Assembly: GCA_037043015.1 (NCBI GenBank)
Contig: CM073321.1
Location: 3,725,001 to 3,789,000, forward strand
DNA: 64,000 nt
Direction of reading: 5' to 3'
Source: Bryum argenteum
Taxonomy: Eukaryota; Streptophyta; Bryopsida; Bryales; Bryaceae
Below, in pieces: positions 34,240 to 45,232 of this stretch (position 1 is the stretch's first letter; each line of letters begins with the position of its first letter). Position numbers and translations under genes: made by a program. The notes under the pieces are model-generated. The model worked only from the letters and a program-made list of their open reading frames with translations, was not told where the DNA came from and did no database searches.

Positions 34240-35346
34240 TGGCATTTTAAGACGATGAATAAATCCAAGTGAAATTCCATCGATTTTGGAAGCATGCCAT
34301 GATTCAAATTGCAGAGGTCATTTTGCAGGATTTGTTACCGCAACAAAAGCCTTAAATTCTAGTGGCCAACTTTATTCAAAGATGCTACAAATTATGTGAA
34401 GAAATGTGACCCATGCCAACGAGTTGGTAAATCGACAACTAGCTCGGCAATGCCTTTACATCCAATCTTGGCACAAATTCCCTTTGAAAAATGGGGAATA
34501 GATTTTGTGGGACCAATCAAACCTCCAAGTAGGGGAGGAAGATGCCGATACACATTAATTGCCAGAGAATATGTAACTAAGTGGGCGGAGGCCATGCCAA
34601 CGAAAACAGATGATGCGGAAACCGTTGCTATATTTCTCTATGAAAATATAATTATTCGCTTCAGATGCCCCAAAGAACTTGTAAGTGATAGAGGCACCCA
34701 TTTTGTGAATATGATCATTGAGAATTTATTAAATAAATATTATATCAAACATAGGAAGTCAACACCATATCACCCAAGAACCAATGGACAAACCGAAAAG
34801 ACCAATGGTATTTTGTGTAAAATAATTACTAAAACCGTTCAAGGATCCAATATGGATTGGGACGAAAGGGTTTTTGATGCCCTATGGGCTTATCGGACGG
34901 CATACAAAGTAACCACAAAACATACTCCATTTCAACTTGTTTATGGTCAAGAGGCCATTTTGCTGATTGACTTTGAAATTCAATCATTACGTATAGCAAT
35001 TGACAATAGATTGGACGATGTCGAATTCTTAAAATACAGGTGTTATGAATTAAAACAACTGGATGAAAAAAGAGTCCAAGCTTATTTATATATGGTACCA
35101 ATCCAAAATAAGTGCAAAAGCTATTACGATAGCAAACTTAAATCCAAAGAACTCAAAGTTGGAGATTTGGTATTATTATATGATAGTCGTTTTCAGAAAT
35201 TTCCAGGGAAATTCATAATGCGGTGGTTTGGCCCATACAAAATTTATAAAAATTATGAAAATGGGTCTTTGGACCTGCAAGATTTACAAGGCAACATCCA
35301 CCCAACGCGATATAACAGAAATCGACTTAAGTTATATCAAACTTGA
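34240..35346 (+). pseudogene. Ty3/gypsy integrase remnant
   Basis: The HHCC-zinc part is damaged (CDPCQRVGKS at 34400). The DDE core is visible as WGIDFVGPIKP, LVSDRGTHFVN and YHPRTNGQTEKTNG, and the C-terminal part has LKVGDLVLLYDSRF, with no chromodomain seen. The 34396-35346 frame is open, but it is cut from the upstream frame by stops. Confidence 0.85.
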
Positions 35347-35387
35347 GGACAAGTTTTATGCTAAAAAGGGGGGAGGCATGCAACTTA

Positions 35388-36363
35388 ACCCCTAAACGTC
35401 CCTAGTGTCGAAAAACGACATTTTGGATGAAGGGCAGAAACTTTGAAGAGTCATAACTTCTTCATCCGGACTCCGTTTTTGACGAAATCACTTGGGTTGG
35501 GTCCCAAATTAAGTCTAGTTTGTGTGTTACAAATTGCAGACCCATACAATGAAGTATGAATTAATGGCATGCATTTTAGTGACAGCAGCTTTTGGTTTTG
35601 AGATTTCGAACATTGGGCATGTTTCACCATTGCAAGCCAATTATGCAAAACCAAAAATAGTTTTTCATGAATTTTTTTTACATAAGTAGGATCTTTAGAT
35701 GTATTCTAACAACTTTCTAGTTGCAAGTTTTTCGATCCAAATAACTTTGCTAGTGGATTTGCAATGATGTTTCTACAATGAAAAAAAGTGAAAAAATGGA
35801 TGATTTTTGAGGAGCTAGATCTCCTTCATCCACCGTTAGATTTCGACTTTATTCTTTGGGATAGATTCCAATCATAGTCTATTTTAAGTGGTAGAAACCT
35901 TAACCTAATTGAAGATGTATTGAAGATAGGGCATGGATTTGAGTGCAAAGGGTCTAGTTTTGGACTATTTTTCCTTTGTAAATTTTGAGGCAATTTTCAC
36001 CATTGGAAGGCTACTATTTGAGCCAAGATATTTTTTTGATGAATTTTTTTGGTACAAAAGTGTTTTTGAGATGAAGATGAACAACTTTCTAGTTGGTGAT
36101 TTTTTGATTGCAAATTTCATGTTGGTGGTATTTTCGCTTCAAAGTGGAAATGATGGTATTTTGTAGCCTGTTTTGCGCACTAATATGTTACGATCTCCCA
36201 ATCTATGAGGTCCCATGAGTCAAGTTTTGGCCCACATGATCTACTACAAGTCTATTACAAGTTTGTACGGTTAAGATCTGAATAGCTTATCTTTATTTTC
36301 ATCTATATCACTTTTTTTGAAAATGAGTTTTTGGCTAAAAATACCCCAAGGACGTTTAGGGGT
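35388..36363 (+). mobile_element. 976-bp non-autonomous TIR element flanked by TA
   Basis: The termini ACCCCTAAACGTCC and GGACGTTTAGGGGT are perfect 14-bp inverted repeats, each flanked by TA, as in Tc1/mariner/pogo-type insertions. No transposase ORF is present. It sits about 10 bp after the polypurine tract of the gypsy element, so it probably inserted at the start of the 3' LTR. Related inverted copies lie at 54.6-55.9 and 8.15-8.85 kb. Confidence 0.75.
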
Positions 36364-39324
36364 TAATTATACACATATTTTATGATATATATGAATACTC
36401 TAAATAAAGAAGTATATAATTACAAAAGTAGTATGTGGCAATTACAATTTGCAAATAAATATAACCAACTTATAGGGAACTCATGACAAGAAGCATAAAA
36501 TTTAAAATTTGGGGAAGCTTGAAAAGGAATCAATAACGATGATTCCACTTATCTGAACCTCCGCTCATTTCATCCAAGTGCAAGAAACGCATCATAGTTA
36601 TCATGACTGAAGTCATTTTGAATGAAATGTAAATATGTAAAACTTTCATCAAATCAAATATTATGAGATCCAATAGGCAAGGACAATGAAAAGATTGTGT
36701 GAAAAAGGGGATAATCAATGTCACTTTCAAGGGTAAATATATCATTCAAATTGATATGGATTAGTGGAACAAGTAATATACAATATCCAGATTACTTTAT
36801 GACTCCATGAAAATACAAGTAAAAGTACAAATCTGAAAGTTAGATTCTAAAAGAAAGCGAAAAGATATGATTGAAGACATTTATTTAGAGAAATTGATAA
36901 AACAGTGAATTATTTACCTTTTTGCAAGGCTTACATTAAATTCTAAATCAAGATTACAAGGATAACAAGACTAAATTCTACTATTCTATACTATATTCTA
37001 CCAGATCAATAAGATTAGAAAGAACAAAAAGGCCCAATTCTAATTTTTGGAAGGGTTTCAAAATAGCAAATCACTACAGAAAAATTACATAGACAGAACA
37101 TTGAATGGGGGCAAAGCCTTGATTAAAACACTATAGCCTTAAATTCTTAATTAGTCATAATGAGATCATATGGCCATCATAAGCACGAATTTACGAAGAC
37201 ACCATCACGAAGACACCATGAATAAGTAGTTACACGCAGTTACACTACTTCTTGAAGACCACAGTCTTCACCTCTTCATTCAAAATTATAAAAATAAGGA
37301 TGGAAAATACTCAATTCGGTCACTATATAGTGATCTATATAGTGATCTATATATTGATGTGAATATTTCTCAATATTCAAAACTTACTACAAAACATAAC
37401 CATTTTCATTCACTTTTTCATTCTTACTCTCATATAAATCTATGGGGTTGCCAAACACAGTTTGTACATAGGCCCTACTAAAAATGTGCACTATGACAAG
37501 TCACTAATTCATGACTTGGACCAATCAATAGTTGCCTTATATGAAAGTAATTCTAGAATGAGATTCTTGTGCACAGATCCATGCAAATGAGTTCATTTTT
37601 AGGAAATGGGGTTGTTCGCTCACAAGTGCTTCTACCTTTCAGTATGGGCAAGTCAAGGATGAAAGTAATTTTCCCGCCTTCAGCCGTTGAGACATTCAAA
37701 CTATATCCTCTTAATACAATTAGAATAAACATAATTTAAGACGAAATCCTAATTTTTTACAAGGACTTGAAGCTTGACAATTAGTACAGTTTGAAGGGAA
37801 TTCGTATAAGGAAAATTTCTCATACTAAATTAAGGATACTGAATGGTATATGGTACCTTATACAACAAAATGACATCATAACATGATATGCTAGCAATGA
37901 AAATACTATCGCCTGAAGTAGTTAATACGGTACAGGACCATATTTCACCTCAAAGTACGAAAAGCAGTTGAAACTGCTTGGTCTCCCACAGGCCTTCAAG
38001 TTCTATCTTCCACATTGAACAGATTGTAAGTCTTGATGAAGGACAAGGGAGGGATAACCACCAGAGCTTGAATTGTAGTTAGAGGAGTGAAAATAAGACT
38101 ATCATATACATTGAATGTTGGACCACTGCTGCAGCACTGATGGAGTAGAAAAGGGCCGATCGATCAGTGTTTAGTAGCTGGAATGTCAAGACTGTAGTCT
38201 TGAAAGGCGTGAGTGCTTGAAGTTGGCCATTTTGTGATCAGAACTGCATACCAGGGTTCTTATAAGACTATAGTTCGGTGGTTCAAGCCGATCAAGACAG
38301 CTTCGAGAGGAGTACACGTCTGTGCAAAGAAGGCAGTGGAACATCAGGAGATCAGTAGAAGACAAGGGCAAGGAGCATCCAATGCCGAAATTAAAGAAAG
38401 ATCCTGCTCCGAAACCGCCGACACAGGGAGTGATTATCACTCCACAACAGCGTTCCCAAAACTGGCTAAAATTAGCAGTTTTTTTACCTTTTTTTATGGG
38501 CAGCTACCGGCCCAGTGTAAATAGGGGCTTTTTAAACCCCCAAATCGCTGGATTACTAATGATGGGCCGGGTCTGATGGCCGGAGCCTCTCCCCAATCGA
38601 TGTGACATGAGCTTGGGACTTGACCCGATGCCCCACCCACTTCGCGCCATGATGATGCATCCACGTCGTGTCGTCGCGATGCGGCGAAATCCTGATCGTT
38701 GATTGAGCTTGCCCTAAGCCCGTGAAGGGGGAGGGGGGGTAGCTTCGATGCTCCTCCAGTTTGCGTGGGAAGATCGCATTGAATGCGAGTTCAAACTTGG
38801 GGGCGTAGCGTATCCTGCTGTTGATGCGGAGCTTGTGTTGCGTTCAATTCTCCTTCTTGTTGCTGCAGTGCCGCCAGTTTCTGTTTTGCAAATTGCATCT
38901 GTAAGCATTGATCACTTGCTCCTCTCTGTGCCGCACTGCCGCCGGTTTCTTACTCTGAGCAGTGAGCATCGGTTTACGCTCCAATCCTGCATTATGGCCG
39001 CCGGTTTTCCTTGCAATTGGTCACCTTTAGTGGAGAATGCGTGCCTCTGGTGTTTCCTTGCGCACATGACTCGCATTCACTACTTAACATGGCCGGTGTC
39101 ACTTATCACTCACAGCCTTTGCATCGACGCTGGATTGAGAGTATAGAGCTTTGAATTGCTGCATTTGCGAGCTAATCTGAGAGCGGTTGAGGGTTGAAAG
39201 CTTGGCTGCATTGTTCGAGAGGTTTGCATTGGCATATTGCGGTCTTTTCTGTGGATATTTCTGTGGGTGTTGTCTCTTTTCCGTGGGTGTTTCTGTGGGT
39301 GTTGGGTGTTGCTGTGTCGGTGTG
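36364..39324. other. Non-coding stretch between the TIR element and the hAT gene
   Basis: The stretch is AT-rich to about 38000, then more GC-rich. The ORFs 38213-38524 and 38748-39146 have no recognised domain. A hAT left terminus should lie in this interval, but I could not identify an 8-bp duplication or terminal repeat. Confidence 0.4.
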
Positions 39325-42075
39325 ATGGCTCCGCGACCCTTGGGTCTTCCAGCAGGGATGAAGGTCAAATTTTTCGGGAGCACTAGGAACTGTTCTGGGG
39401 TGGGGAAATATTTGGTGGAGTCTCCTCGGTTTGGGTTGGATGGCTTGTTGCAGGACGACGTCACTCACATTTCTGAGACGCGTTTGGAGGGGTTGATGTC
39501 GTCGCATGCAGCGCCGGAGCACTCCACGGCCACGGTGACCTCGCCTATTACACCCCCTGCTCTTCTAAGATCGAAGAAAAGGAAGTCAGCCAACTCTGGA
39601 TGTGCCGCTGTGCCGGCGAAGAGGAGGAAAGCTGTGGAGAATAGCACAAGTGCCGCGACCCGGCGCTGACAGGAAGGATGGGCCGCAAAGTACACCTGGG
39701 CTGAGGGGGTGTTTGACGATTCAGGTAAGTGTTTTCTTGCCTGTTTTTCTTGTTTTTGTTTTTGTTTTTCATTGTTTGTTCATTATGGGGTTGTTTTGGG
39801 GTGCAGGTAACATTGTGGGGGTGCTGTGCACCACGTGCACAACTCTGGATGGTCGGAGAAAGGTCATGGTGCCCAAAGATGATAACCTGCAAAAGCATGA
39901 GGGGAAGAGGGCCTGTCGACAAGATGGTGTTCCTCTGCTTGGGATGAAGGTGGGGGATTCCTACACAAAGCTTGATTGCAAGCACGTGAAGAACTCCAAG
40001 CTGTGGGCAGGGCGGAAGTTGAGTGGCTCTGTAGTGGAGCAGCTGTTCAGCGGTGTCCTCACAGAGAACAAACGAAAGGGAGTACAATTTGCCTCTCTTT
40101 CAAATCTTAAGTCATGGTCGTCCTATGGTGGATTATGAGAGGTGCCATGCATTGTTTGAACATCTTAGGGTTAAGAATATGCCTAAGAAGCACTGGAGCG
40201 AGTCAATGGGATGGGATATCAGTGAACACATGCATGCTAGTGTTCTAAAGGCCCTGAAATTAGAAGTGCAGGGTGCTGATGTGATAGCAGTTTCGTGTGA
40301 TGAAGTCACAGCGATTGACAATTCGGCCTGGTGTGGTGTGCATGTCTATGTTTTGAGCAATTGGGAGAGGGTGCCGCATCTGTTGCACTTGTCTTGCGTG
40401 TCGGAGGACGGCATCTCGGATCACTTGACGCAGGTGATCTTGAACGTCCTTCTCGATGAAGGTGGCTTGACCCGAGAGCAAGTGGCTTCAAAGTTGGTGT
40501 CCTTCGGCGCTGATGGTGTCAGCACCTTCCAAGGCACTCATAACGGAGTCACTACTCAGTTGAAGCGCATAGCGCCCTTCATGTTGGGGATTCACTGCAC
40601 TTCCCACAGGATTAACTTGGCTGTCCAGACATTGTCCAATTTTCCCATGGTTTCTCGTTTGGAAAGCATGTTGGCATCTATCTACTCGTATTTTTGCAGG
40701 AGCAACAAGAAGCATGCTGAGCTCCAGAAGCTCGCTAGTATCATGGAAACTAAGGGAAACAAAATGTTGAGGAACGTGACCACACGCTGGATTTCAATGC
40801 GGAGTCCAGCCATGCGAGTTTTTGAGGAGTACAAAACACTTGTCATGAAGATGGGCTTGGACATGACAGCCCCATCTGGAAAGAAAGCTTGTGCCACGGC
40901 CACCCTAAACTTTGAGACTCTAGTTGATGTCGAAGTCCTCCTTTCCCTTTCGGTTGTCCAGCCACTATTCTACTGCGTTCACATGCTTTGCAAGTTCTCA
41001 CAATCACGAGATGTGTTTATCTGTGATTTCTTGGAGGCTGTGAAGGTGGCGCAGGGTGAGCTTGCTGCGAAATACATTGAGCCAGCTACAGCGTTCGGGG
41101 AGCATGATTTCAGGGAGTACCATGACTTGCTTGGCTTACGCCACAAGGCAATTCCAATGGCCTGGAAGGAGCTCCCCGGGGATAGTGGAATCAAGTACTT
41201 GTACTTTGATTTTGGGACAACAAATGTCTTTGCAAGGTGCCACGACAAGATCACCGGTGAGCTCCAGTTTGTGACAGAGGAGGAACTTCACCGTTGCCAG
41301 TTGAATGTCGAAAGGCAGATTTCAGGTTCGTTTCTCAACTTTTTCTATTCTTGTTTTTCTTTCTTCTAAACTTGTGTTCACATGCCTGCTGATTTGCAAC
41401 ATATACATGCTTTGCCTTGTGATGGACACTAAACATGCCTTGTGCCTTGTGATGCATTGTGCAGAGGTTGCCCAGGCTCTTTCAGATGAGCTGGACCGGC
41501 GGTTCCCTCATCAAGAGTTGTTGGATGCCTTTGGGATCATCTACCCTCAATACTGGATGCAGGAAGGGGCAGACGATAGTTTTCAAAAGCATTTGGAGGT
41601 GCTCAAGCGGTTCTACTGTGGCGACCGGAAAATGAATGATGGGAACGAGGAGGAGAAGCCTTGTAGGGTCCCTGAGATGCTCAATGCATCAAGCCTTGAT
41701 ACTCAGCAAGGCTTGTTCAAGGTCTCGATGAAGGCAAACTGCGAGGCAGCGTGTGCCTTGCCCTTGGAAGTGAATCCATTGATCAAGCTTTGGCGAAACT
41801 TGTCAGCCTCCCGGCACCTCTCAAAACTCATTCCGGAGTATATCAAGTTGGCAAAAATTGGGTCTGTGCTTGTGTTGGGTTCGGTGGAGGATGAGAGATG
41901 TTTTTCTTCCTTGAAGTTCCTGAAATCATGCCATAGGAATCGCTTAGACAAGCACTTACCGCTTGTGGTACGTATGTTTGGGCAAAAATTCTTTTCCTTG
42001 AAGTCATTTCCTTATGATAAGGCTATTAAGTCTTGGAAAGAGGCTGTTACGGTGGGCCGGCAAGGGGATGCTTGA
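39325..42075 (+). pseudogene. hAT-family transposase gene, damaged
   Basis: Exon 1 (39325-39724) starts MAPRPLGLPAGMKVKFFG and has a basic KRR-rich stretch. Exon 2 (from 39807, after a GTAAGT...GCAG intron) has a BED-like finger (CTTC...KHEGKRAC). The core has SCDEVTAID, LVSFGADGVSTF, GIHCTSHRINLAVQTL and TTRWIS. The last intron is 41326-41464, and the final exon holds the hAT dimerisation region (VLVLGSVEDERCFSSLKF) ending at 42075. Damage: in-frame TGA at 39667-39669 and a frameshift near 40090, in the run before ILSHGRPMVDYERC. Splice junctions keep phase, so the breaks look recent. Confidence 0.75.
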
Positions 42076-42221
42076 GAGATCTAGTATCCTCAACTCCAAA
42101 ATTCTAGTATCCTCAACTCCCAAATTTCCTTAGTTTCCATGATGCTATGCTAGCCTTGAAGCTCATTTAGAGAAGCTTAGTATTCGAGTGTGGGTTCCTT
42201 GATACATTTGGAGCAGAGGAG

Positions 42222-42535
42222 TTACTGGAGCGGCCATTCGGTGGAGCCCTGGAGCGGCCATTCGGTGGAGCAGTGGAGCCTTGGAGCGGCCATTCGGTGA
42301 AGCAGTGGAGCCCTGGAGCCTGGGCGGCCATTCGGTGGAGCAGTGAGCCCTGGGCGGCCATTTGGTAGAGCTGTGGAGCCTTGGGCTGCCATTCGGTGGA
42401 GCGGTGAGCCCTGGGCGGCCATTTGGTGGAGCTGTGGAGCCTTGGGCTGCCATTCGGTGGAGCAGTGAGCCCTGGGCGGCCATTTGGTGGAGTTGTGGAG
42501 CCTTGGGCTGCCATTCGGTGGAGCAGTGGGCCCGA
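42222..42535. repeat. 61-bp tandem repeats (GGCCATTCGGTGGAGC)
   Basis: Alternating GCGGCCATTTGGTGGAG and CTGCCATTCGGTGGAG words recur with a 61-bp period (for example 42362, 42423, 42484), with shorter variants on the left. All six frames are repetitive. Confidence 0.85.
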
Positions 42536-42604
42536 TTTTTTTCCTAACTCTGTTGTTTGTTTGTGTCGTTTGTTTGTGTTGTTTGTTTGTGTTGTTTGTT
42601 TGTG

Positions 42605-42675
42605 TGCAGGACACTAGTGCTGCAATGGGCAGTGTTGCTTTGCAACAAGGGTTCGATTCCCTCACTAGTGACTTA
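42605..42675 (+). other. tRNA-like box B in a short hairpin, possible SINE end
   Basis: GGGTTCGATTCCC matches a tRNA T-arm/box B, bordered by two CACTAGTG words that could pair. The interval is too short for a tRNA and no proper box A at normal distance is seen. It could be a SINE-like tail or chance. Confidence 0.2.
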
Positions 42676-43326
42676 GAATTTAGATAAAAATTTTACAATT
42701 GAACTTGTAATTCTTCATTCACATTGAAATCCAATTGCACATTTATCATGTTTGTGTTTTGATCACATCTTTGAATGTTATGAATGTTTGTGTGAATCTC
42801 TCATTTTTGAATGTTCGAATGTTATGAACAATTGAACACATGACCTTCACTTTTTTCCCACTTAGCATTTTTTTGAGTACTCATTCCATCACTTAGCGTT
42901 TGATTACAAAGAAAATTTCACAATGTAGTCACTTACACTCAACAAAATTGGATGCATGATCGCATAGTCAAACAACATTCACTTATTTTTGTAGTCAAAA
43001 TAATACAAGGGCGTACATATTTTTTCCACTACTGCTCGTGAAAGTAGCTCCAGAAGCGTTTTTTGTCGACCAATGATAGCCTATCCCCATATTTTTGAAA
43101 AACAGTCCTGGGAACGCTGCTCCACAACCGCCGGTTGCCCCTGTATGTCAATCTATTCCTTCCCTGATACTCAAAAATCACGCAGTTACACCAATGAGCA
43201 TTCTTATGTGCACGAAATGAAGGAAGCTAATAAAGAAACGAATATGAATAAGTGAAGGAACTGCAAAAGTATACATCCAATTCTTGCAAAATCGAATGAG
43301 AATGCATGTGAATATCATCTCCACAG

Positions 43327-44656
43327 GTAAACAAAGGGATGGCGGTTGTGATACCTAAGGAGGTGAAGAAGACATCCCTATAGCAAAGCCACAAGCAAAA
43401 TCTAGTGAAAGCCGGATTATGGGCATTCATTAAAGAATCCCAATCAAGATCATGGCTAGAGCTGCAGTACGTCATCACATTTGTCAAGACGATGGACGAT
43501 GTTACAGTTTTGAAGGGGAGAATCGATGGAAGTATGGTCCACTTTGACAATGCCAAGATCAGTACGGGACTCAAAGTACCAAGCGAGGTTGATGGTCAGC
43601 AATTTGAGGAACTGCAAAAGTTGACTGTAGACGAGATCCAAAGTATCTCTTCTAACCGAGCAGAAGCAAAAGTCAAGAATCGATGGTCCCTGGAGACAGC
43701 CAATCAATCATGGAAAGATTGGTTCGTTTACATTAATGCACAGTTCACGTTCGAGCAGCACCCTCTGGAGCTATCTGGAGAGGTTCCGCACATGGCCATT
43801 GCAGCATGGGAAGGAGAGCGAATGTATTGGGCGAAGCTTCTTGATCGGCATATGCGACGAGTACTATGGACGACGCCGGGCGAACTTCCACCGAATCACG
43901 AACTAAAGTGCTACTTGAGTGTATTGTGCCGAGCTCACAAGGAATCCTGCTGTTTCGAAGCTGGCACGACACTCTTGGTGCCCTTACCGTTACGTGCGCA
44001 AGAAACATCGAAGAGCATTTTGAAGCACAGACGATCAGTCAGTACCGATGAACCCCCGAAACAGTCTATAGTCGAACGCCCTGCCAAGAAGTTTCAAGTT
44101 GATCCAGTACTGGAGCTGACTATAGAAAAGGAGGAAATGGAGGCGCGAGTTGCAGTGGAGGCCTCCCGAGCAACTGAGGCGGAAGATCGTCTACGCGACT
44201 TGGCACTCCACGCTGAACAGCAAGCAGACCTCATCACTCAACAAGCAAAGAAAATCGAGGAACACGTGCAGATCTGAATAGCAATGAGTCACACGGCACG
44301 GCGCAAGGACGAGATGTTGGAGACCGCACGAGAAGAGACGGCGAAGAAGATCACGGATTTCGAGAACAAATTTGCCATCCTTACCGCCGAGTTGCAAGCA
44401 ACCAGTGCTATCTTTGACAAGTCCAAAAGAGAGGATGATAGGATCATCGTTCAACTACGGGAGGAGATTACTGTACTTCAGCTTGAGTTGGTTGAGAAGG
44501 AGAGACTACTGCGCCAATCGCAGTTAGCTGCGGAGGAAGCGGAGACGCCACCTGCTGTACCGAGAAAGGAGGACGCCCAGACTATAGATCAACCCCAGTG
44601 TGAGCTGGCGGACTTCAAAAGTCGACAGGTGAACAGTCAGCTGCTGCAACAGACTA
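43327..44656 (+). pseudogene. Coiled-coil protein gene, 5' part, split by pogo element
   Basis: The frame begins after a possible acceptor CTCCACAG (43326), with GMAVVIPKEVKKTSL, a TAG at 43381, then KAGLWAFIKESQSRSW. The middle contains NQSWKDWFVYINAQFTFEQH and GERMYWAKLLDRHMRRVLW. From about 44110 it is heptad-rich (coiled coil). A TGA at 44275 interrupts it, and the frame continues to QLLQQT, where the pogo transposon enters at 44657. It continues at 50064. No known family is recognised. A polypurine tract and LTR-like repeat about 570 bp after its end suggest it belongs to an LTR element. Confidence 0.5.
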
Positions 44657-45232
44657 AGGTAGGATGTCCTAAAAGCGCCACCCCCCCTAAATCGATAGGC
44701 GCATCTGTACTAAAACCGCCAGCAGGTGGACTGAAATCCGAAATTACCGAGACTGTCAGCTTGATTGAGACTTGGAATGGGCAATTATAGGTTGCAGTGG
44801 GTGCATGTATGGGTCGACCTTAAATTGGATTTCCACGCTAGTTGATATTTCAAAGACTCGATGCTTGGGAGCTAAAATAGTATTGTTGTGAAGCACTTTT
44901 CCAATGTTAGCATGGCGGTTCATGCTCTATTGGAGGGCAATCTGATCACAGCTGCCACACATAATTCTATTCCAACAATAGCTATTTTGAATCCCAAACA
45001 TGTCCTTGATGTACACACCGGATGCACAGAAATGTATCCTCGCAAACAGAACTTAAATGGTCTTGACATTGGTTTGATCTCACAAGTGAGAGAAGTGAGT
45101 ACTGCACTTTTTAGAAAGCAAGGTCGGACGTGCTAGCAACGCTTCAGTGAGTGTTGTGCTTTTGCTTTATGCACTTCAATACCATGACTTCGAGCTCGTT
45201 ACTAATTACAAAAATATTATTGTCTTCTGTAG

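Larger units (their letters stand above)
29485..35378 (+). mobile_element. Decayed Ty3/gypsy LTR retrotransposon
   Basis: Gag with zinc knuckles, protease, reverse transcriptase, RNase H and integrase occur in the Ty3/gypsy order on the plus strand. A purine-rich tract (AAAAAGGGGGGAGG, 35365-35378) follows integrase, as expected for the polypurine tract. Many stops and frameshifts make it inactive. The 5' LTR is not recognised, and the 3' LTR is disturbed by the TIR element at 35388. Confidence 0.85.

Noticed and set aside
35379..36380. Interpretation of the whole 1-kb segment after integrase as the gypsy 3' LTR
   Set aside because: It has perfect 14-bp inverted ends flanked by TA, and inverted copies elsewhere without gypsy sequence; it is better explained as a separate TIR element.
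42165..42665. Minus-strand ORFs with repeated APPNGRPG-type peptides
   Set aside because: Artefact of the 61-bp tandem repeats; no start context or homologue.
42605..42675. tRNA gene
   Set aside because: Only a T-arm-like box B is present; the interval between possible acceptor strands is about 56 bp and no D-arm is found.
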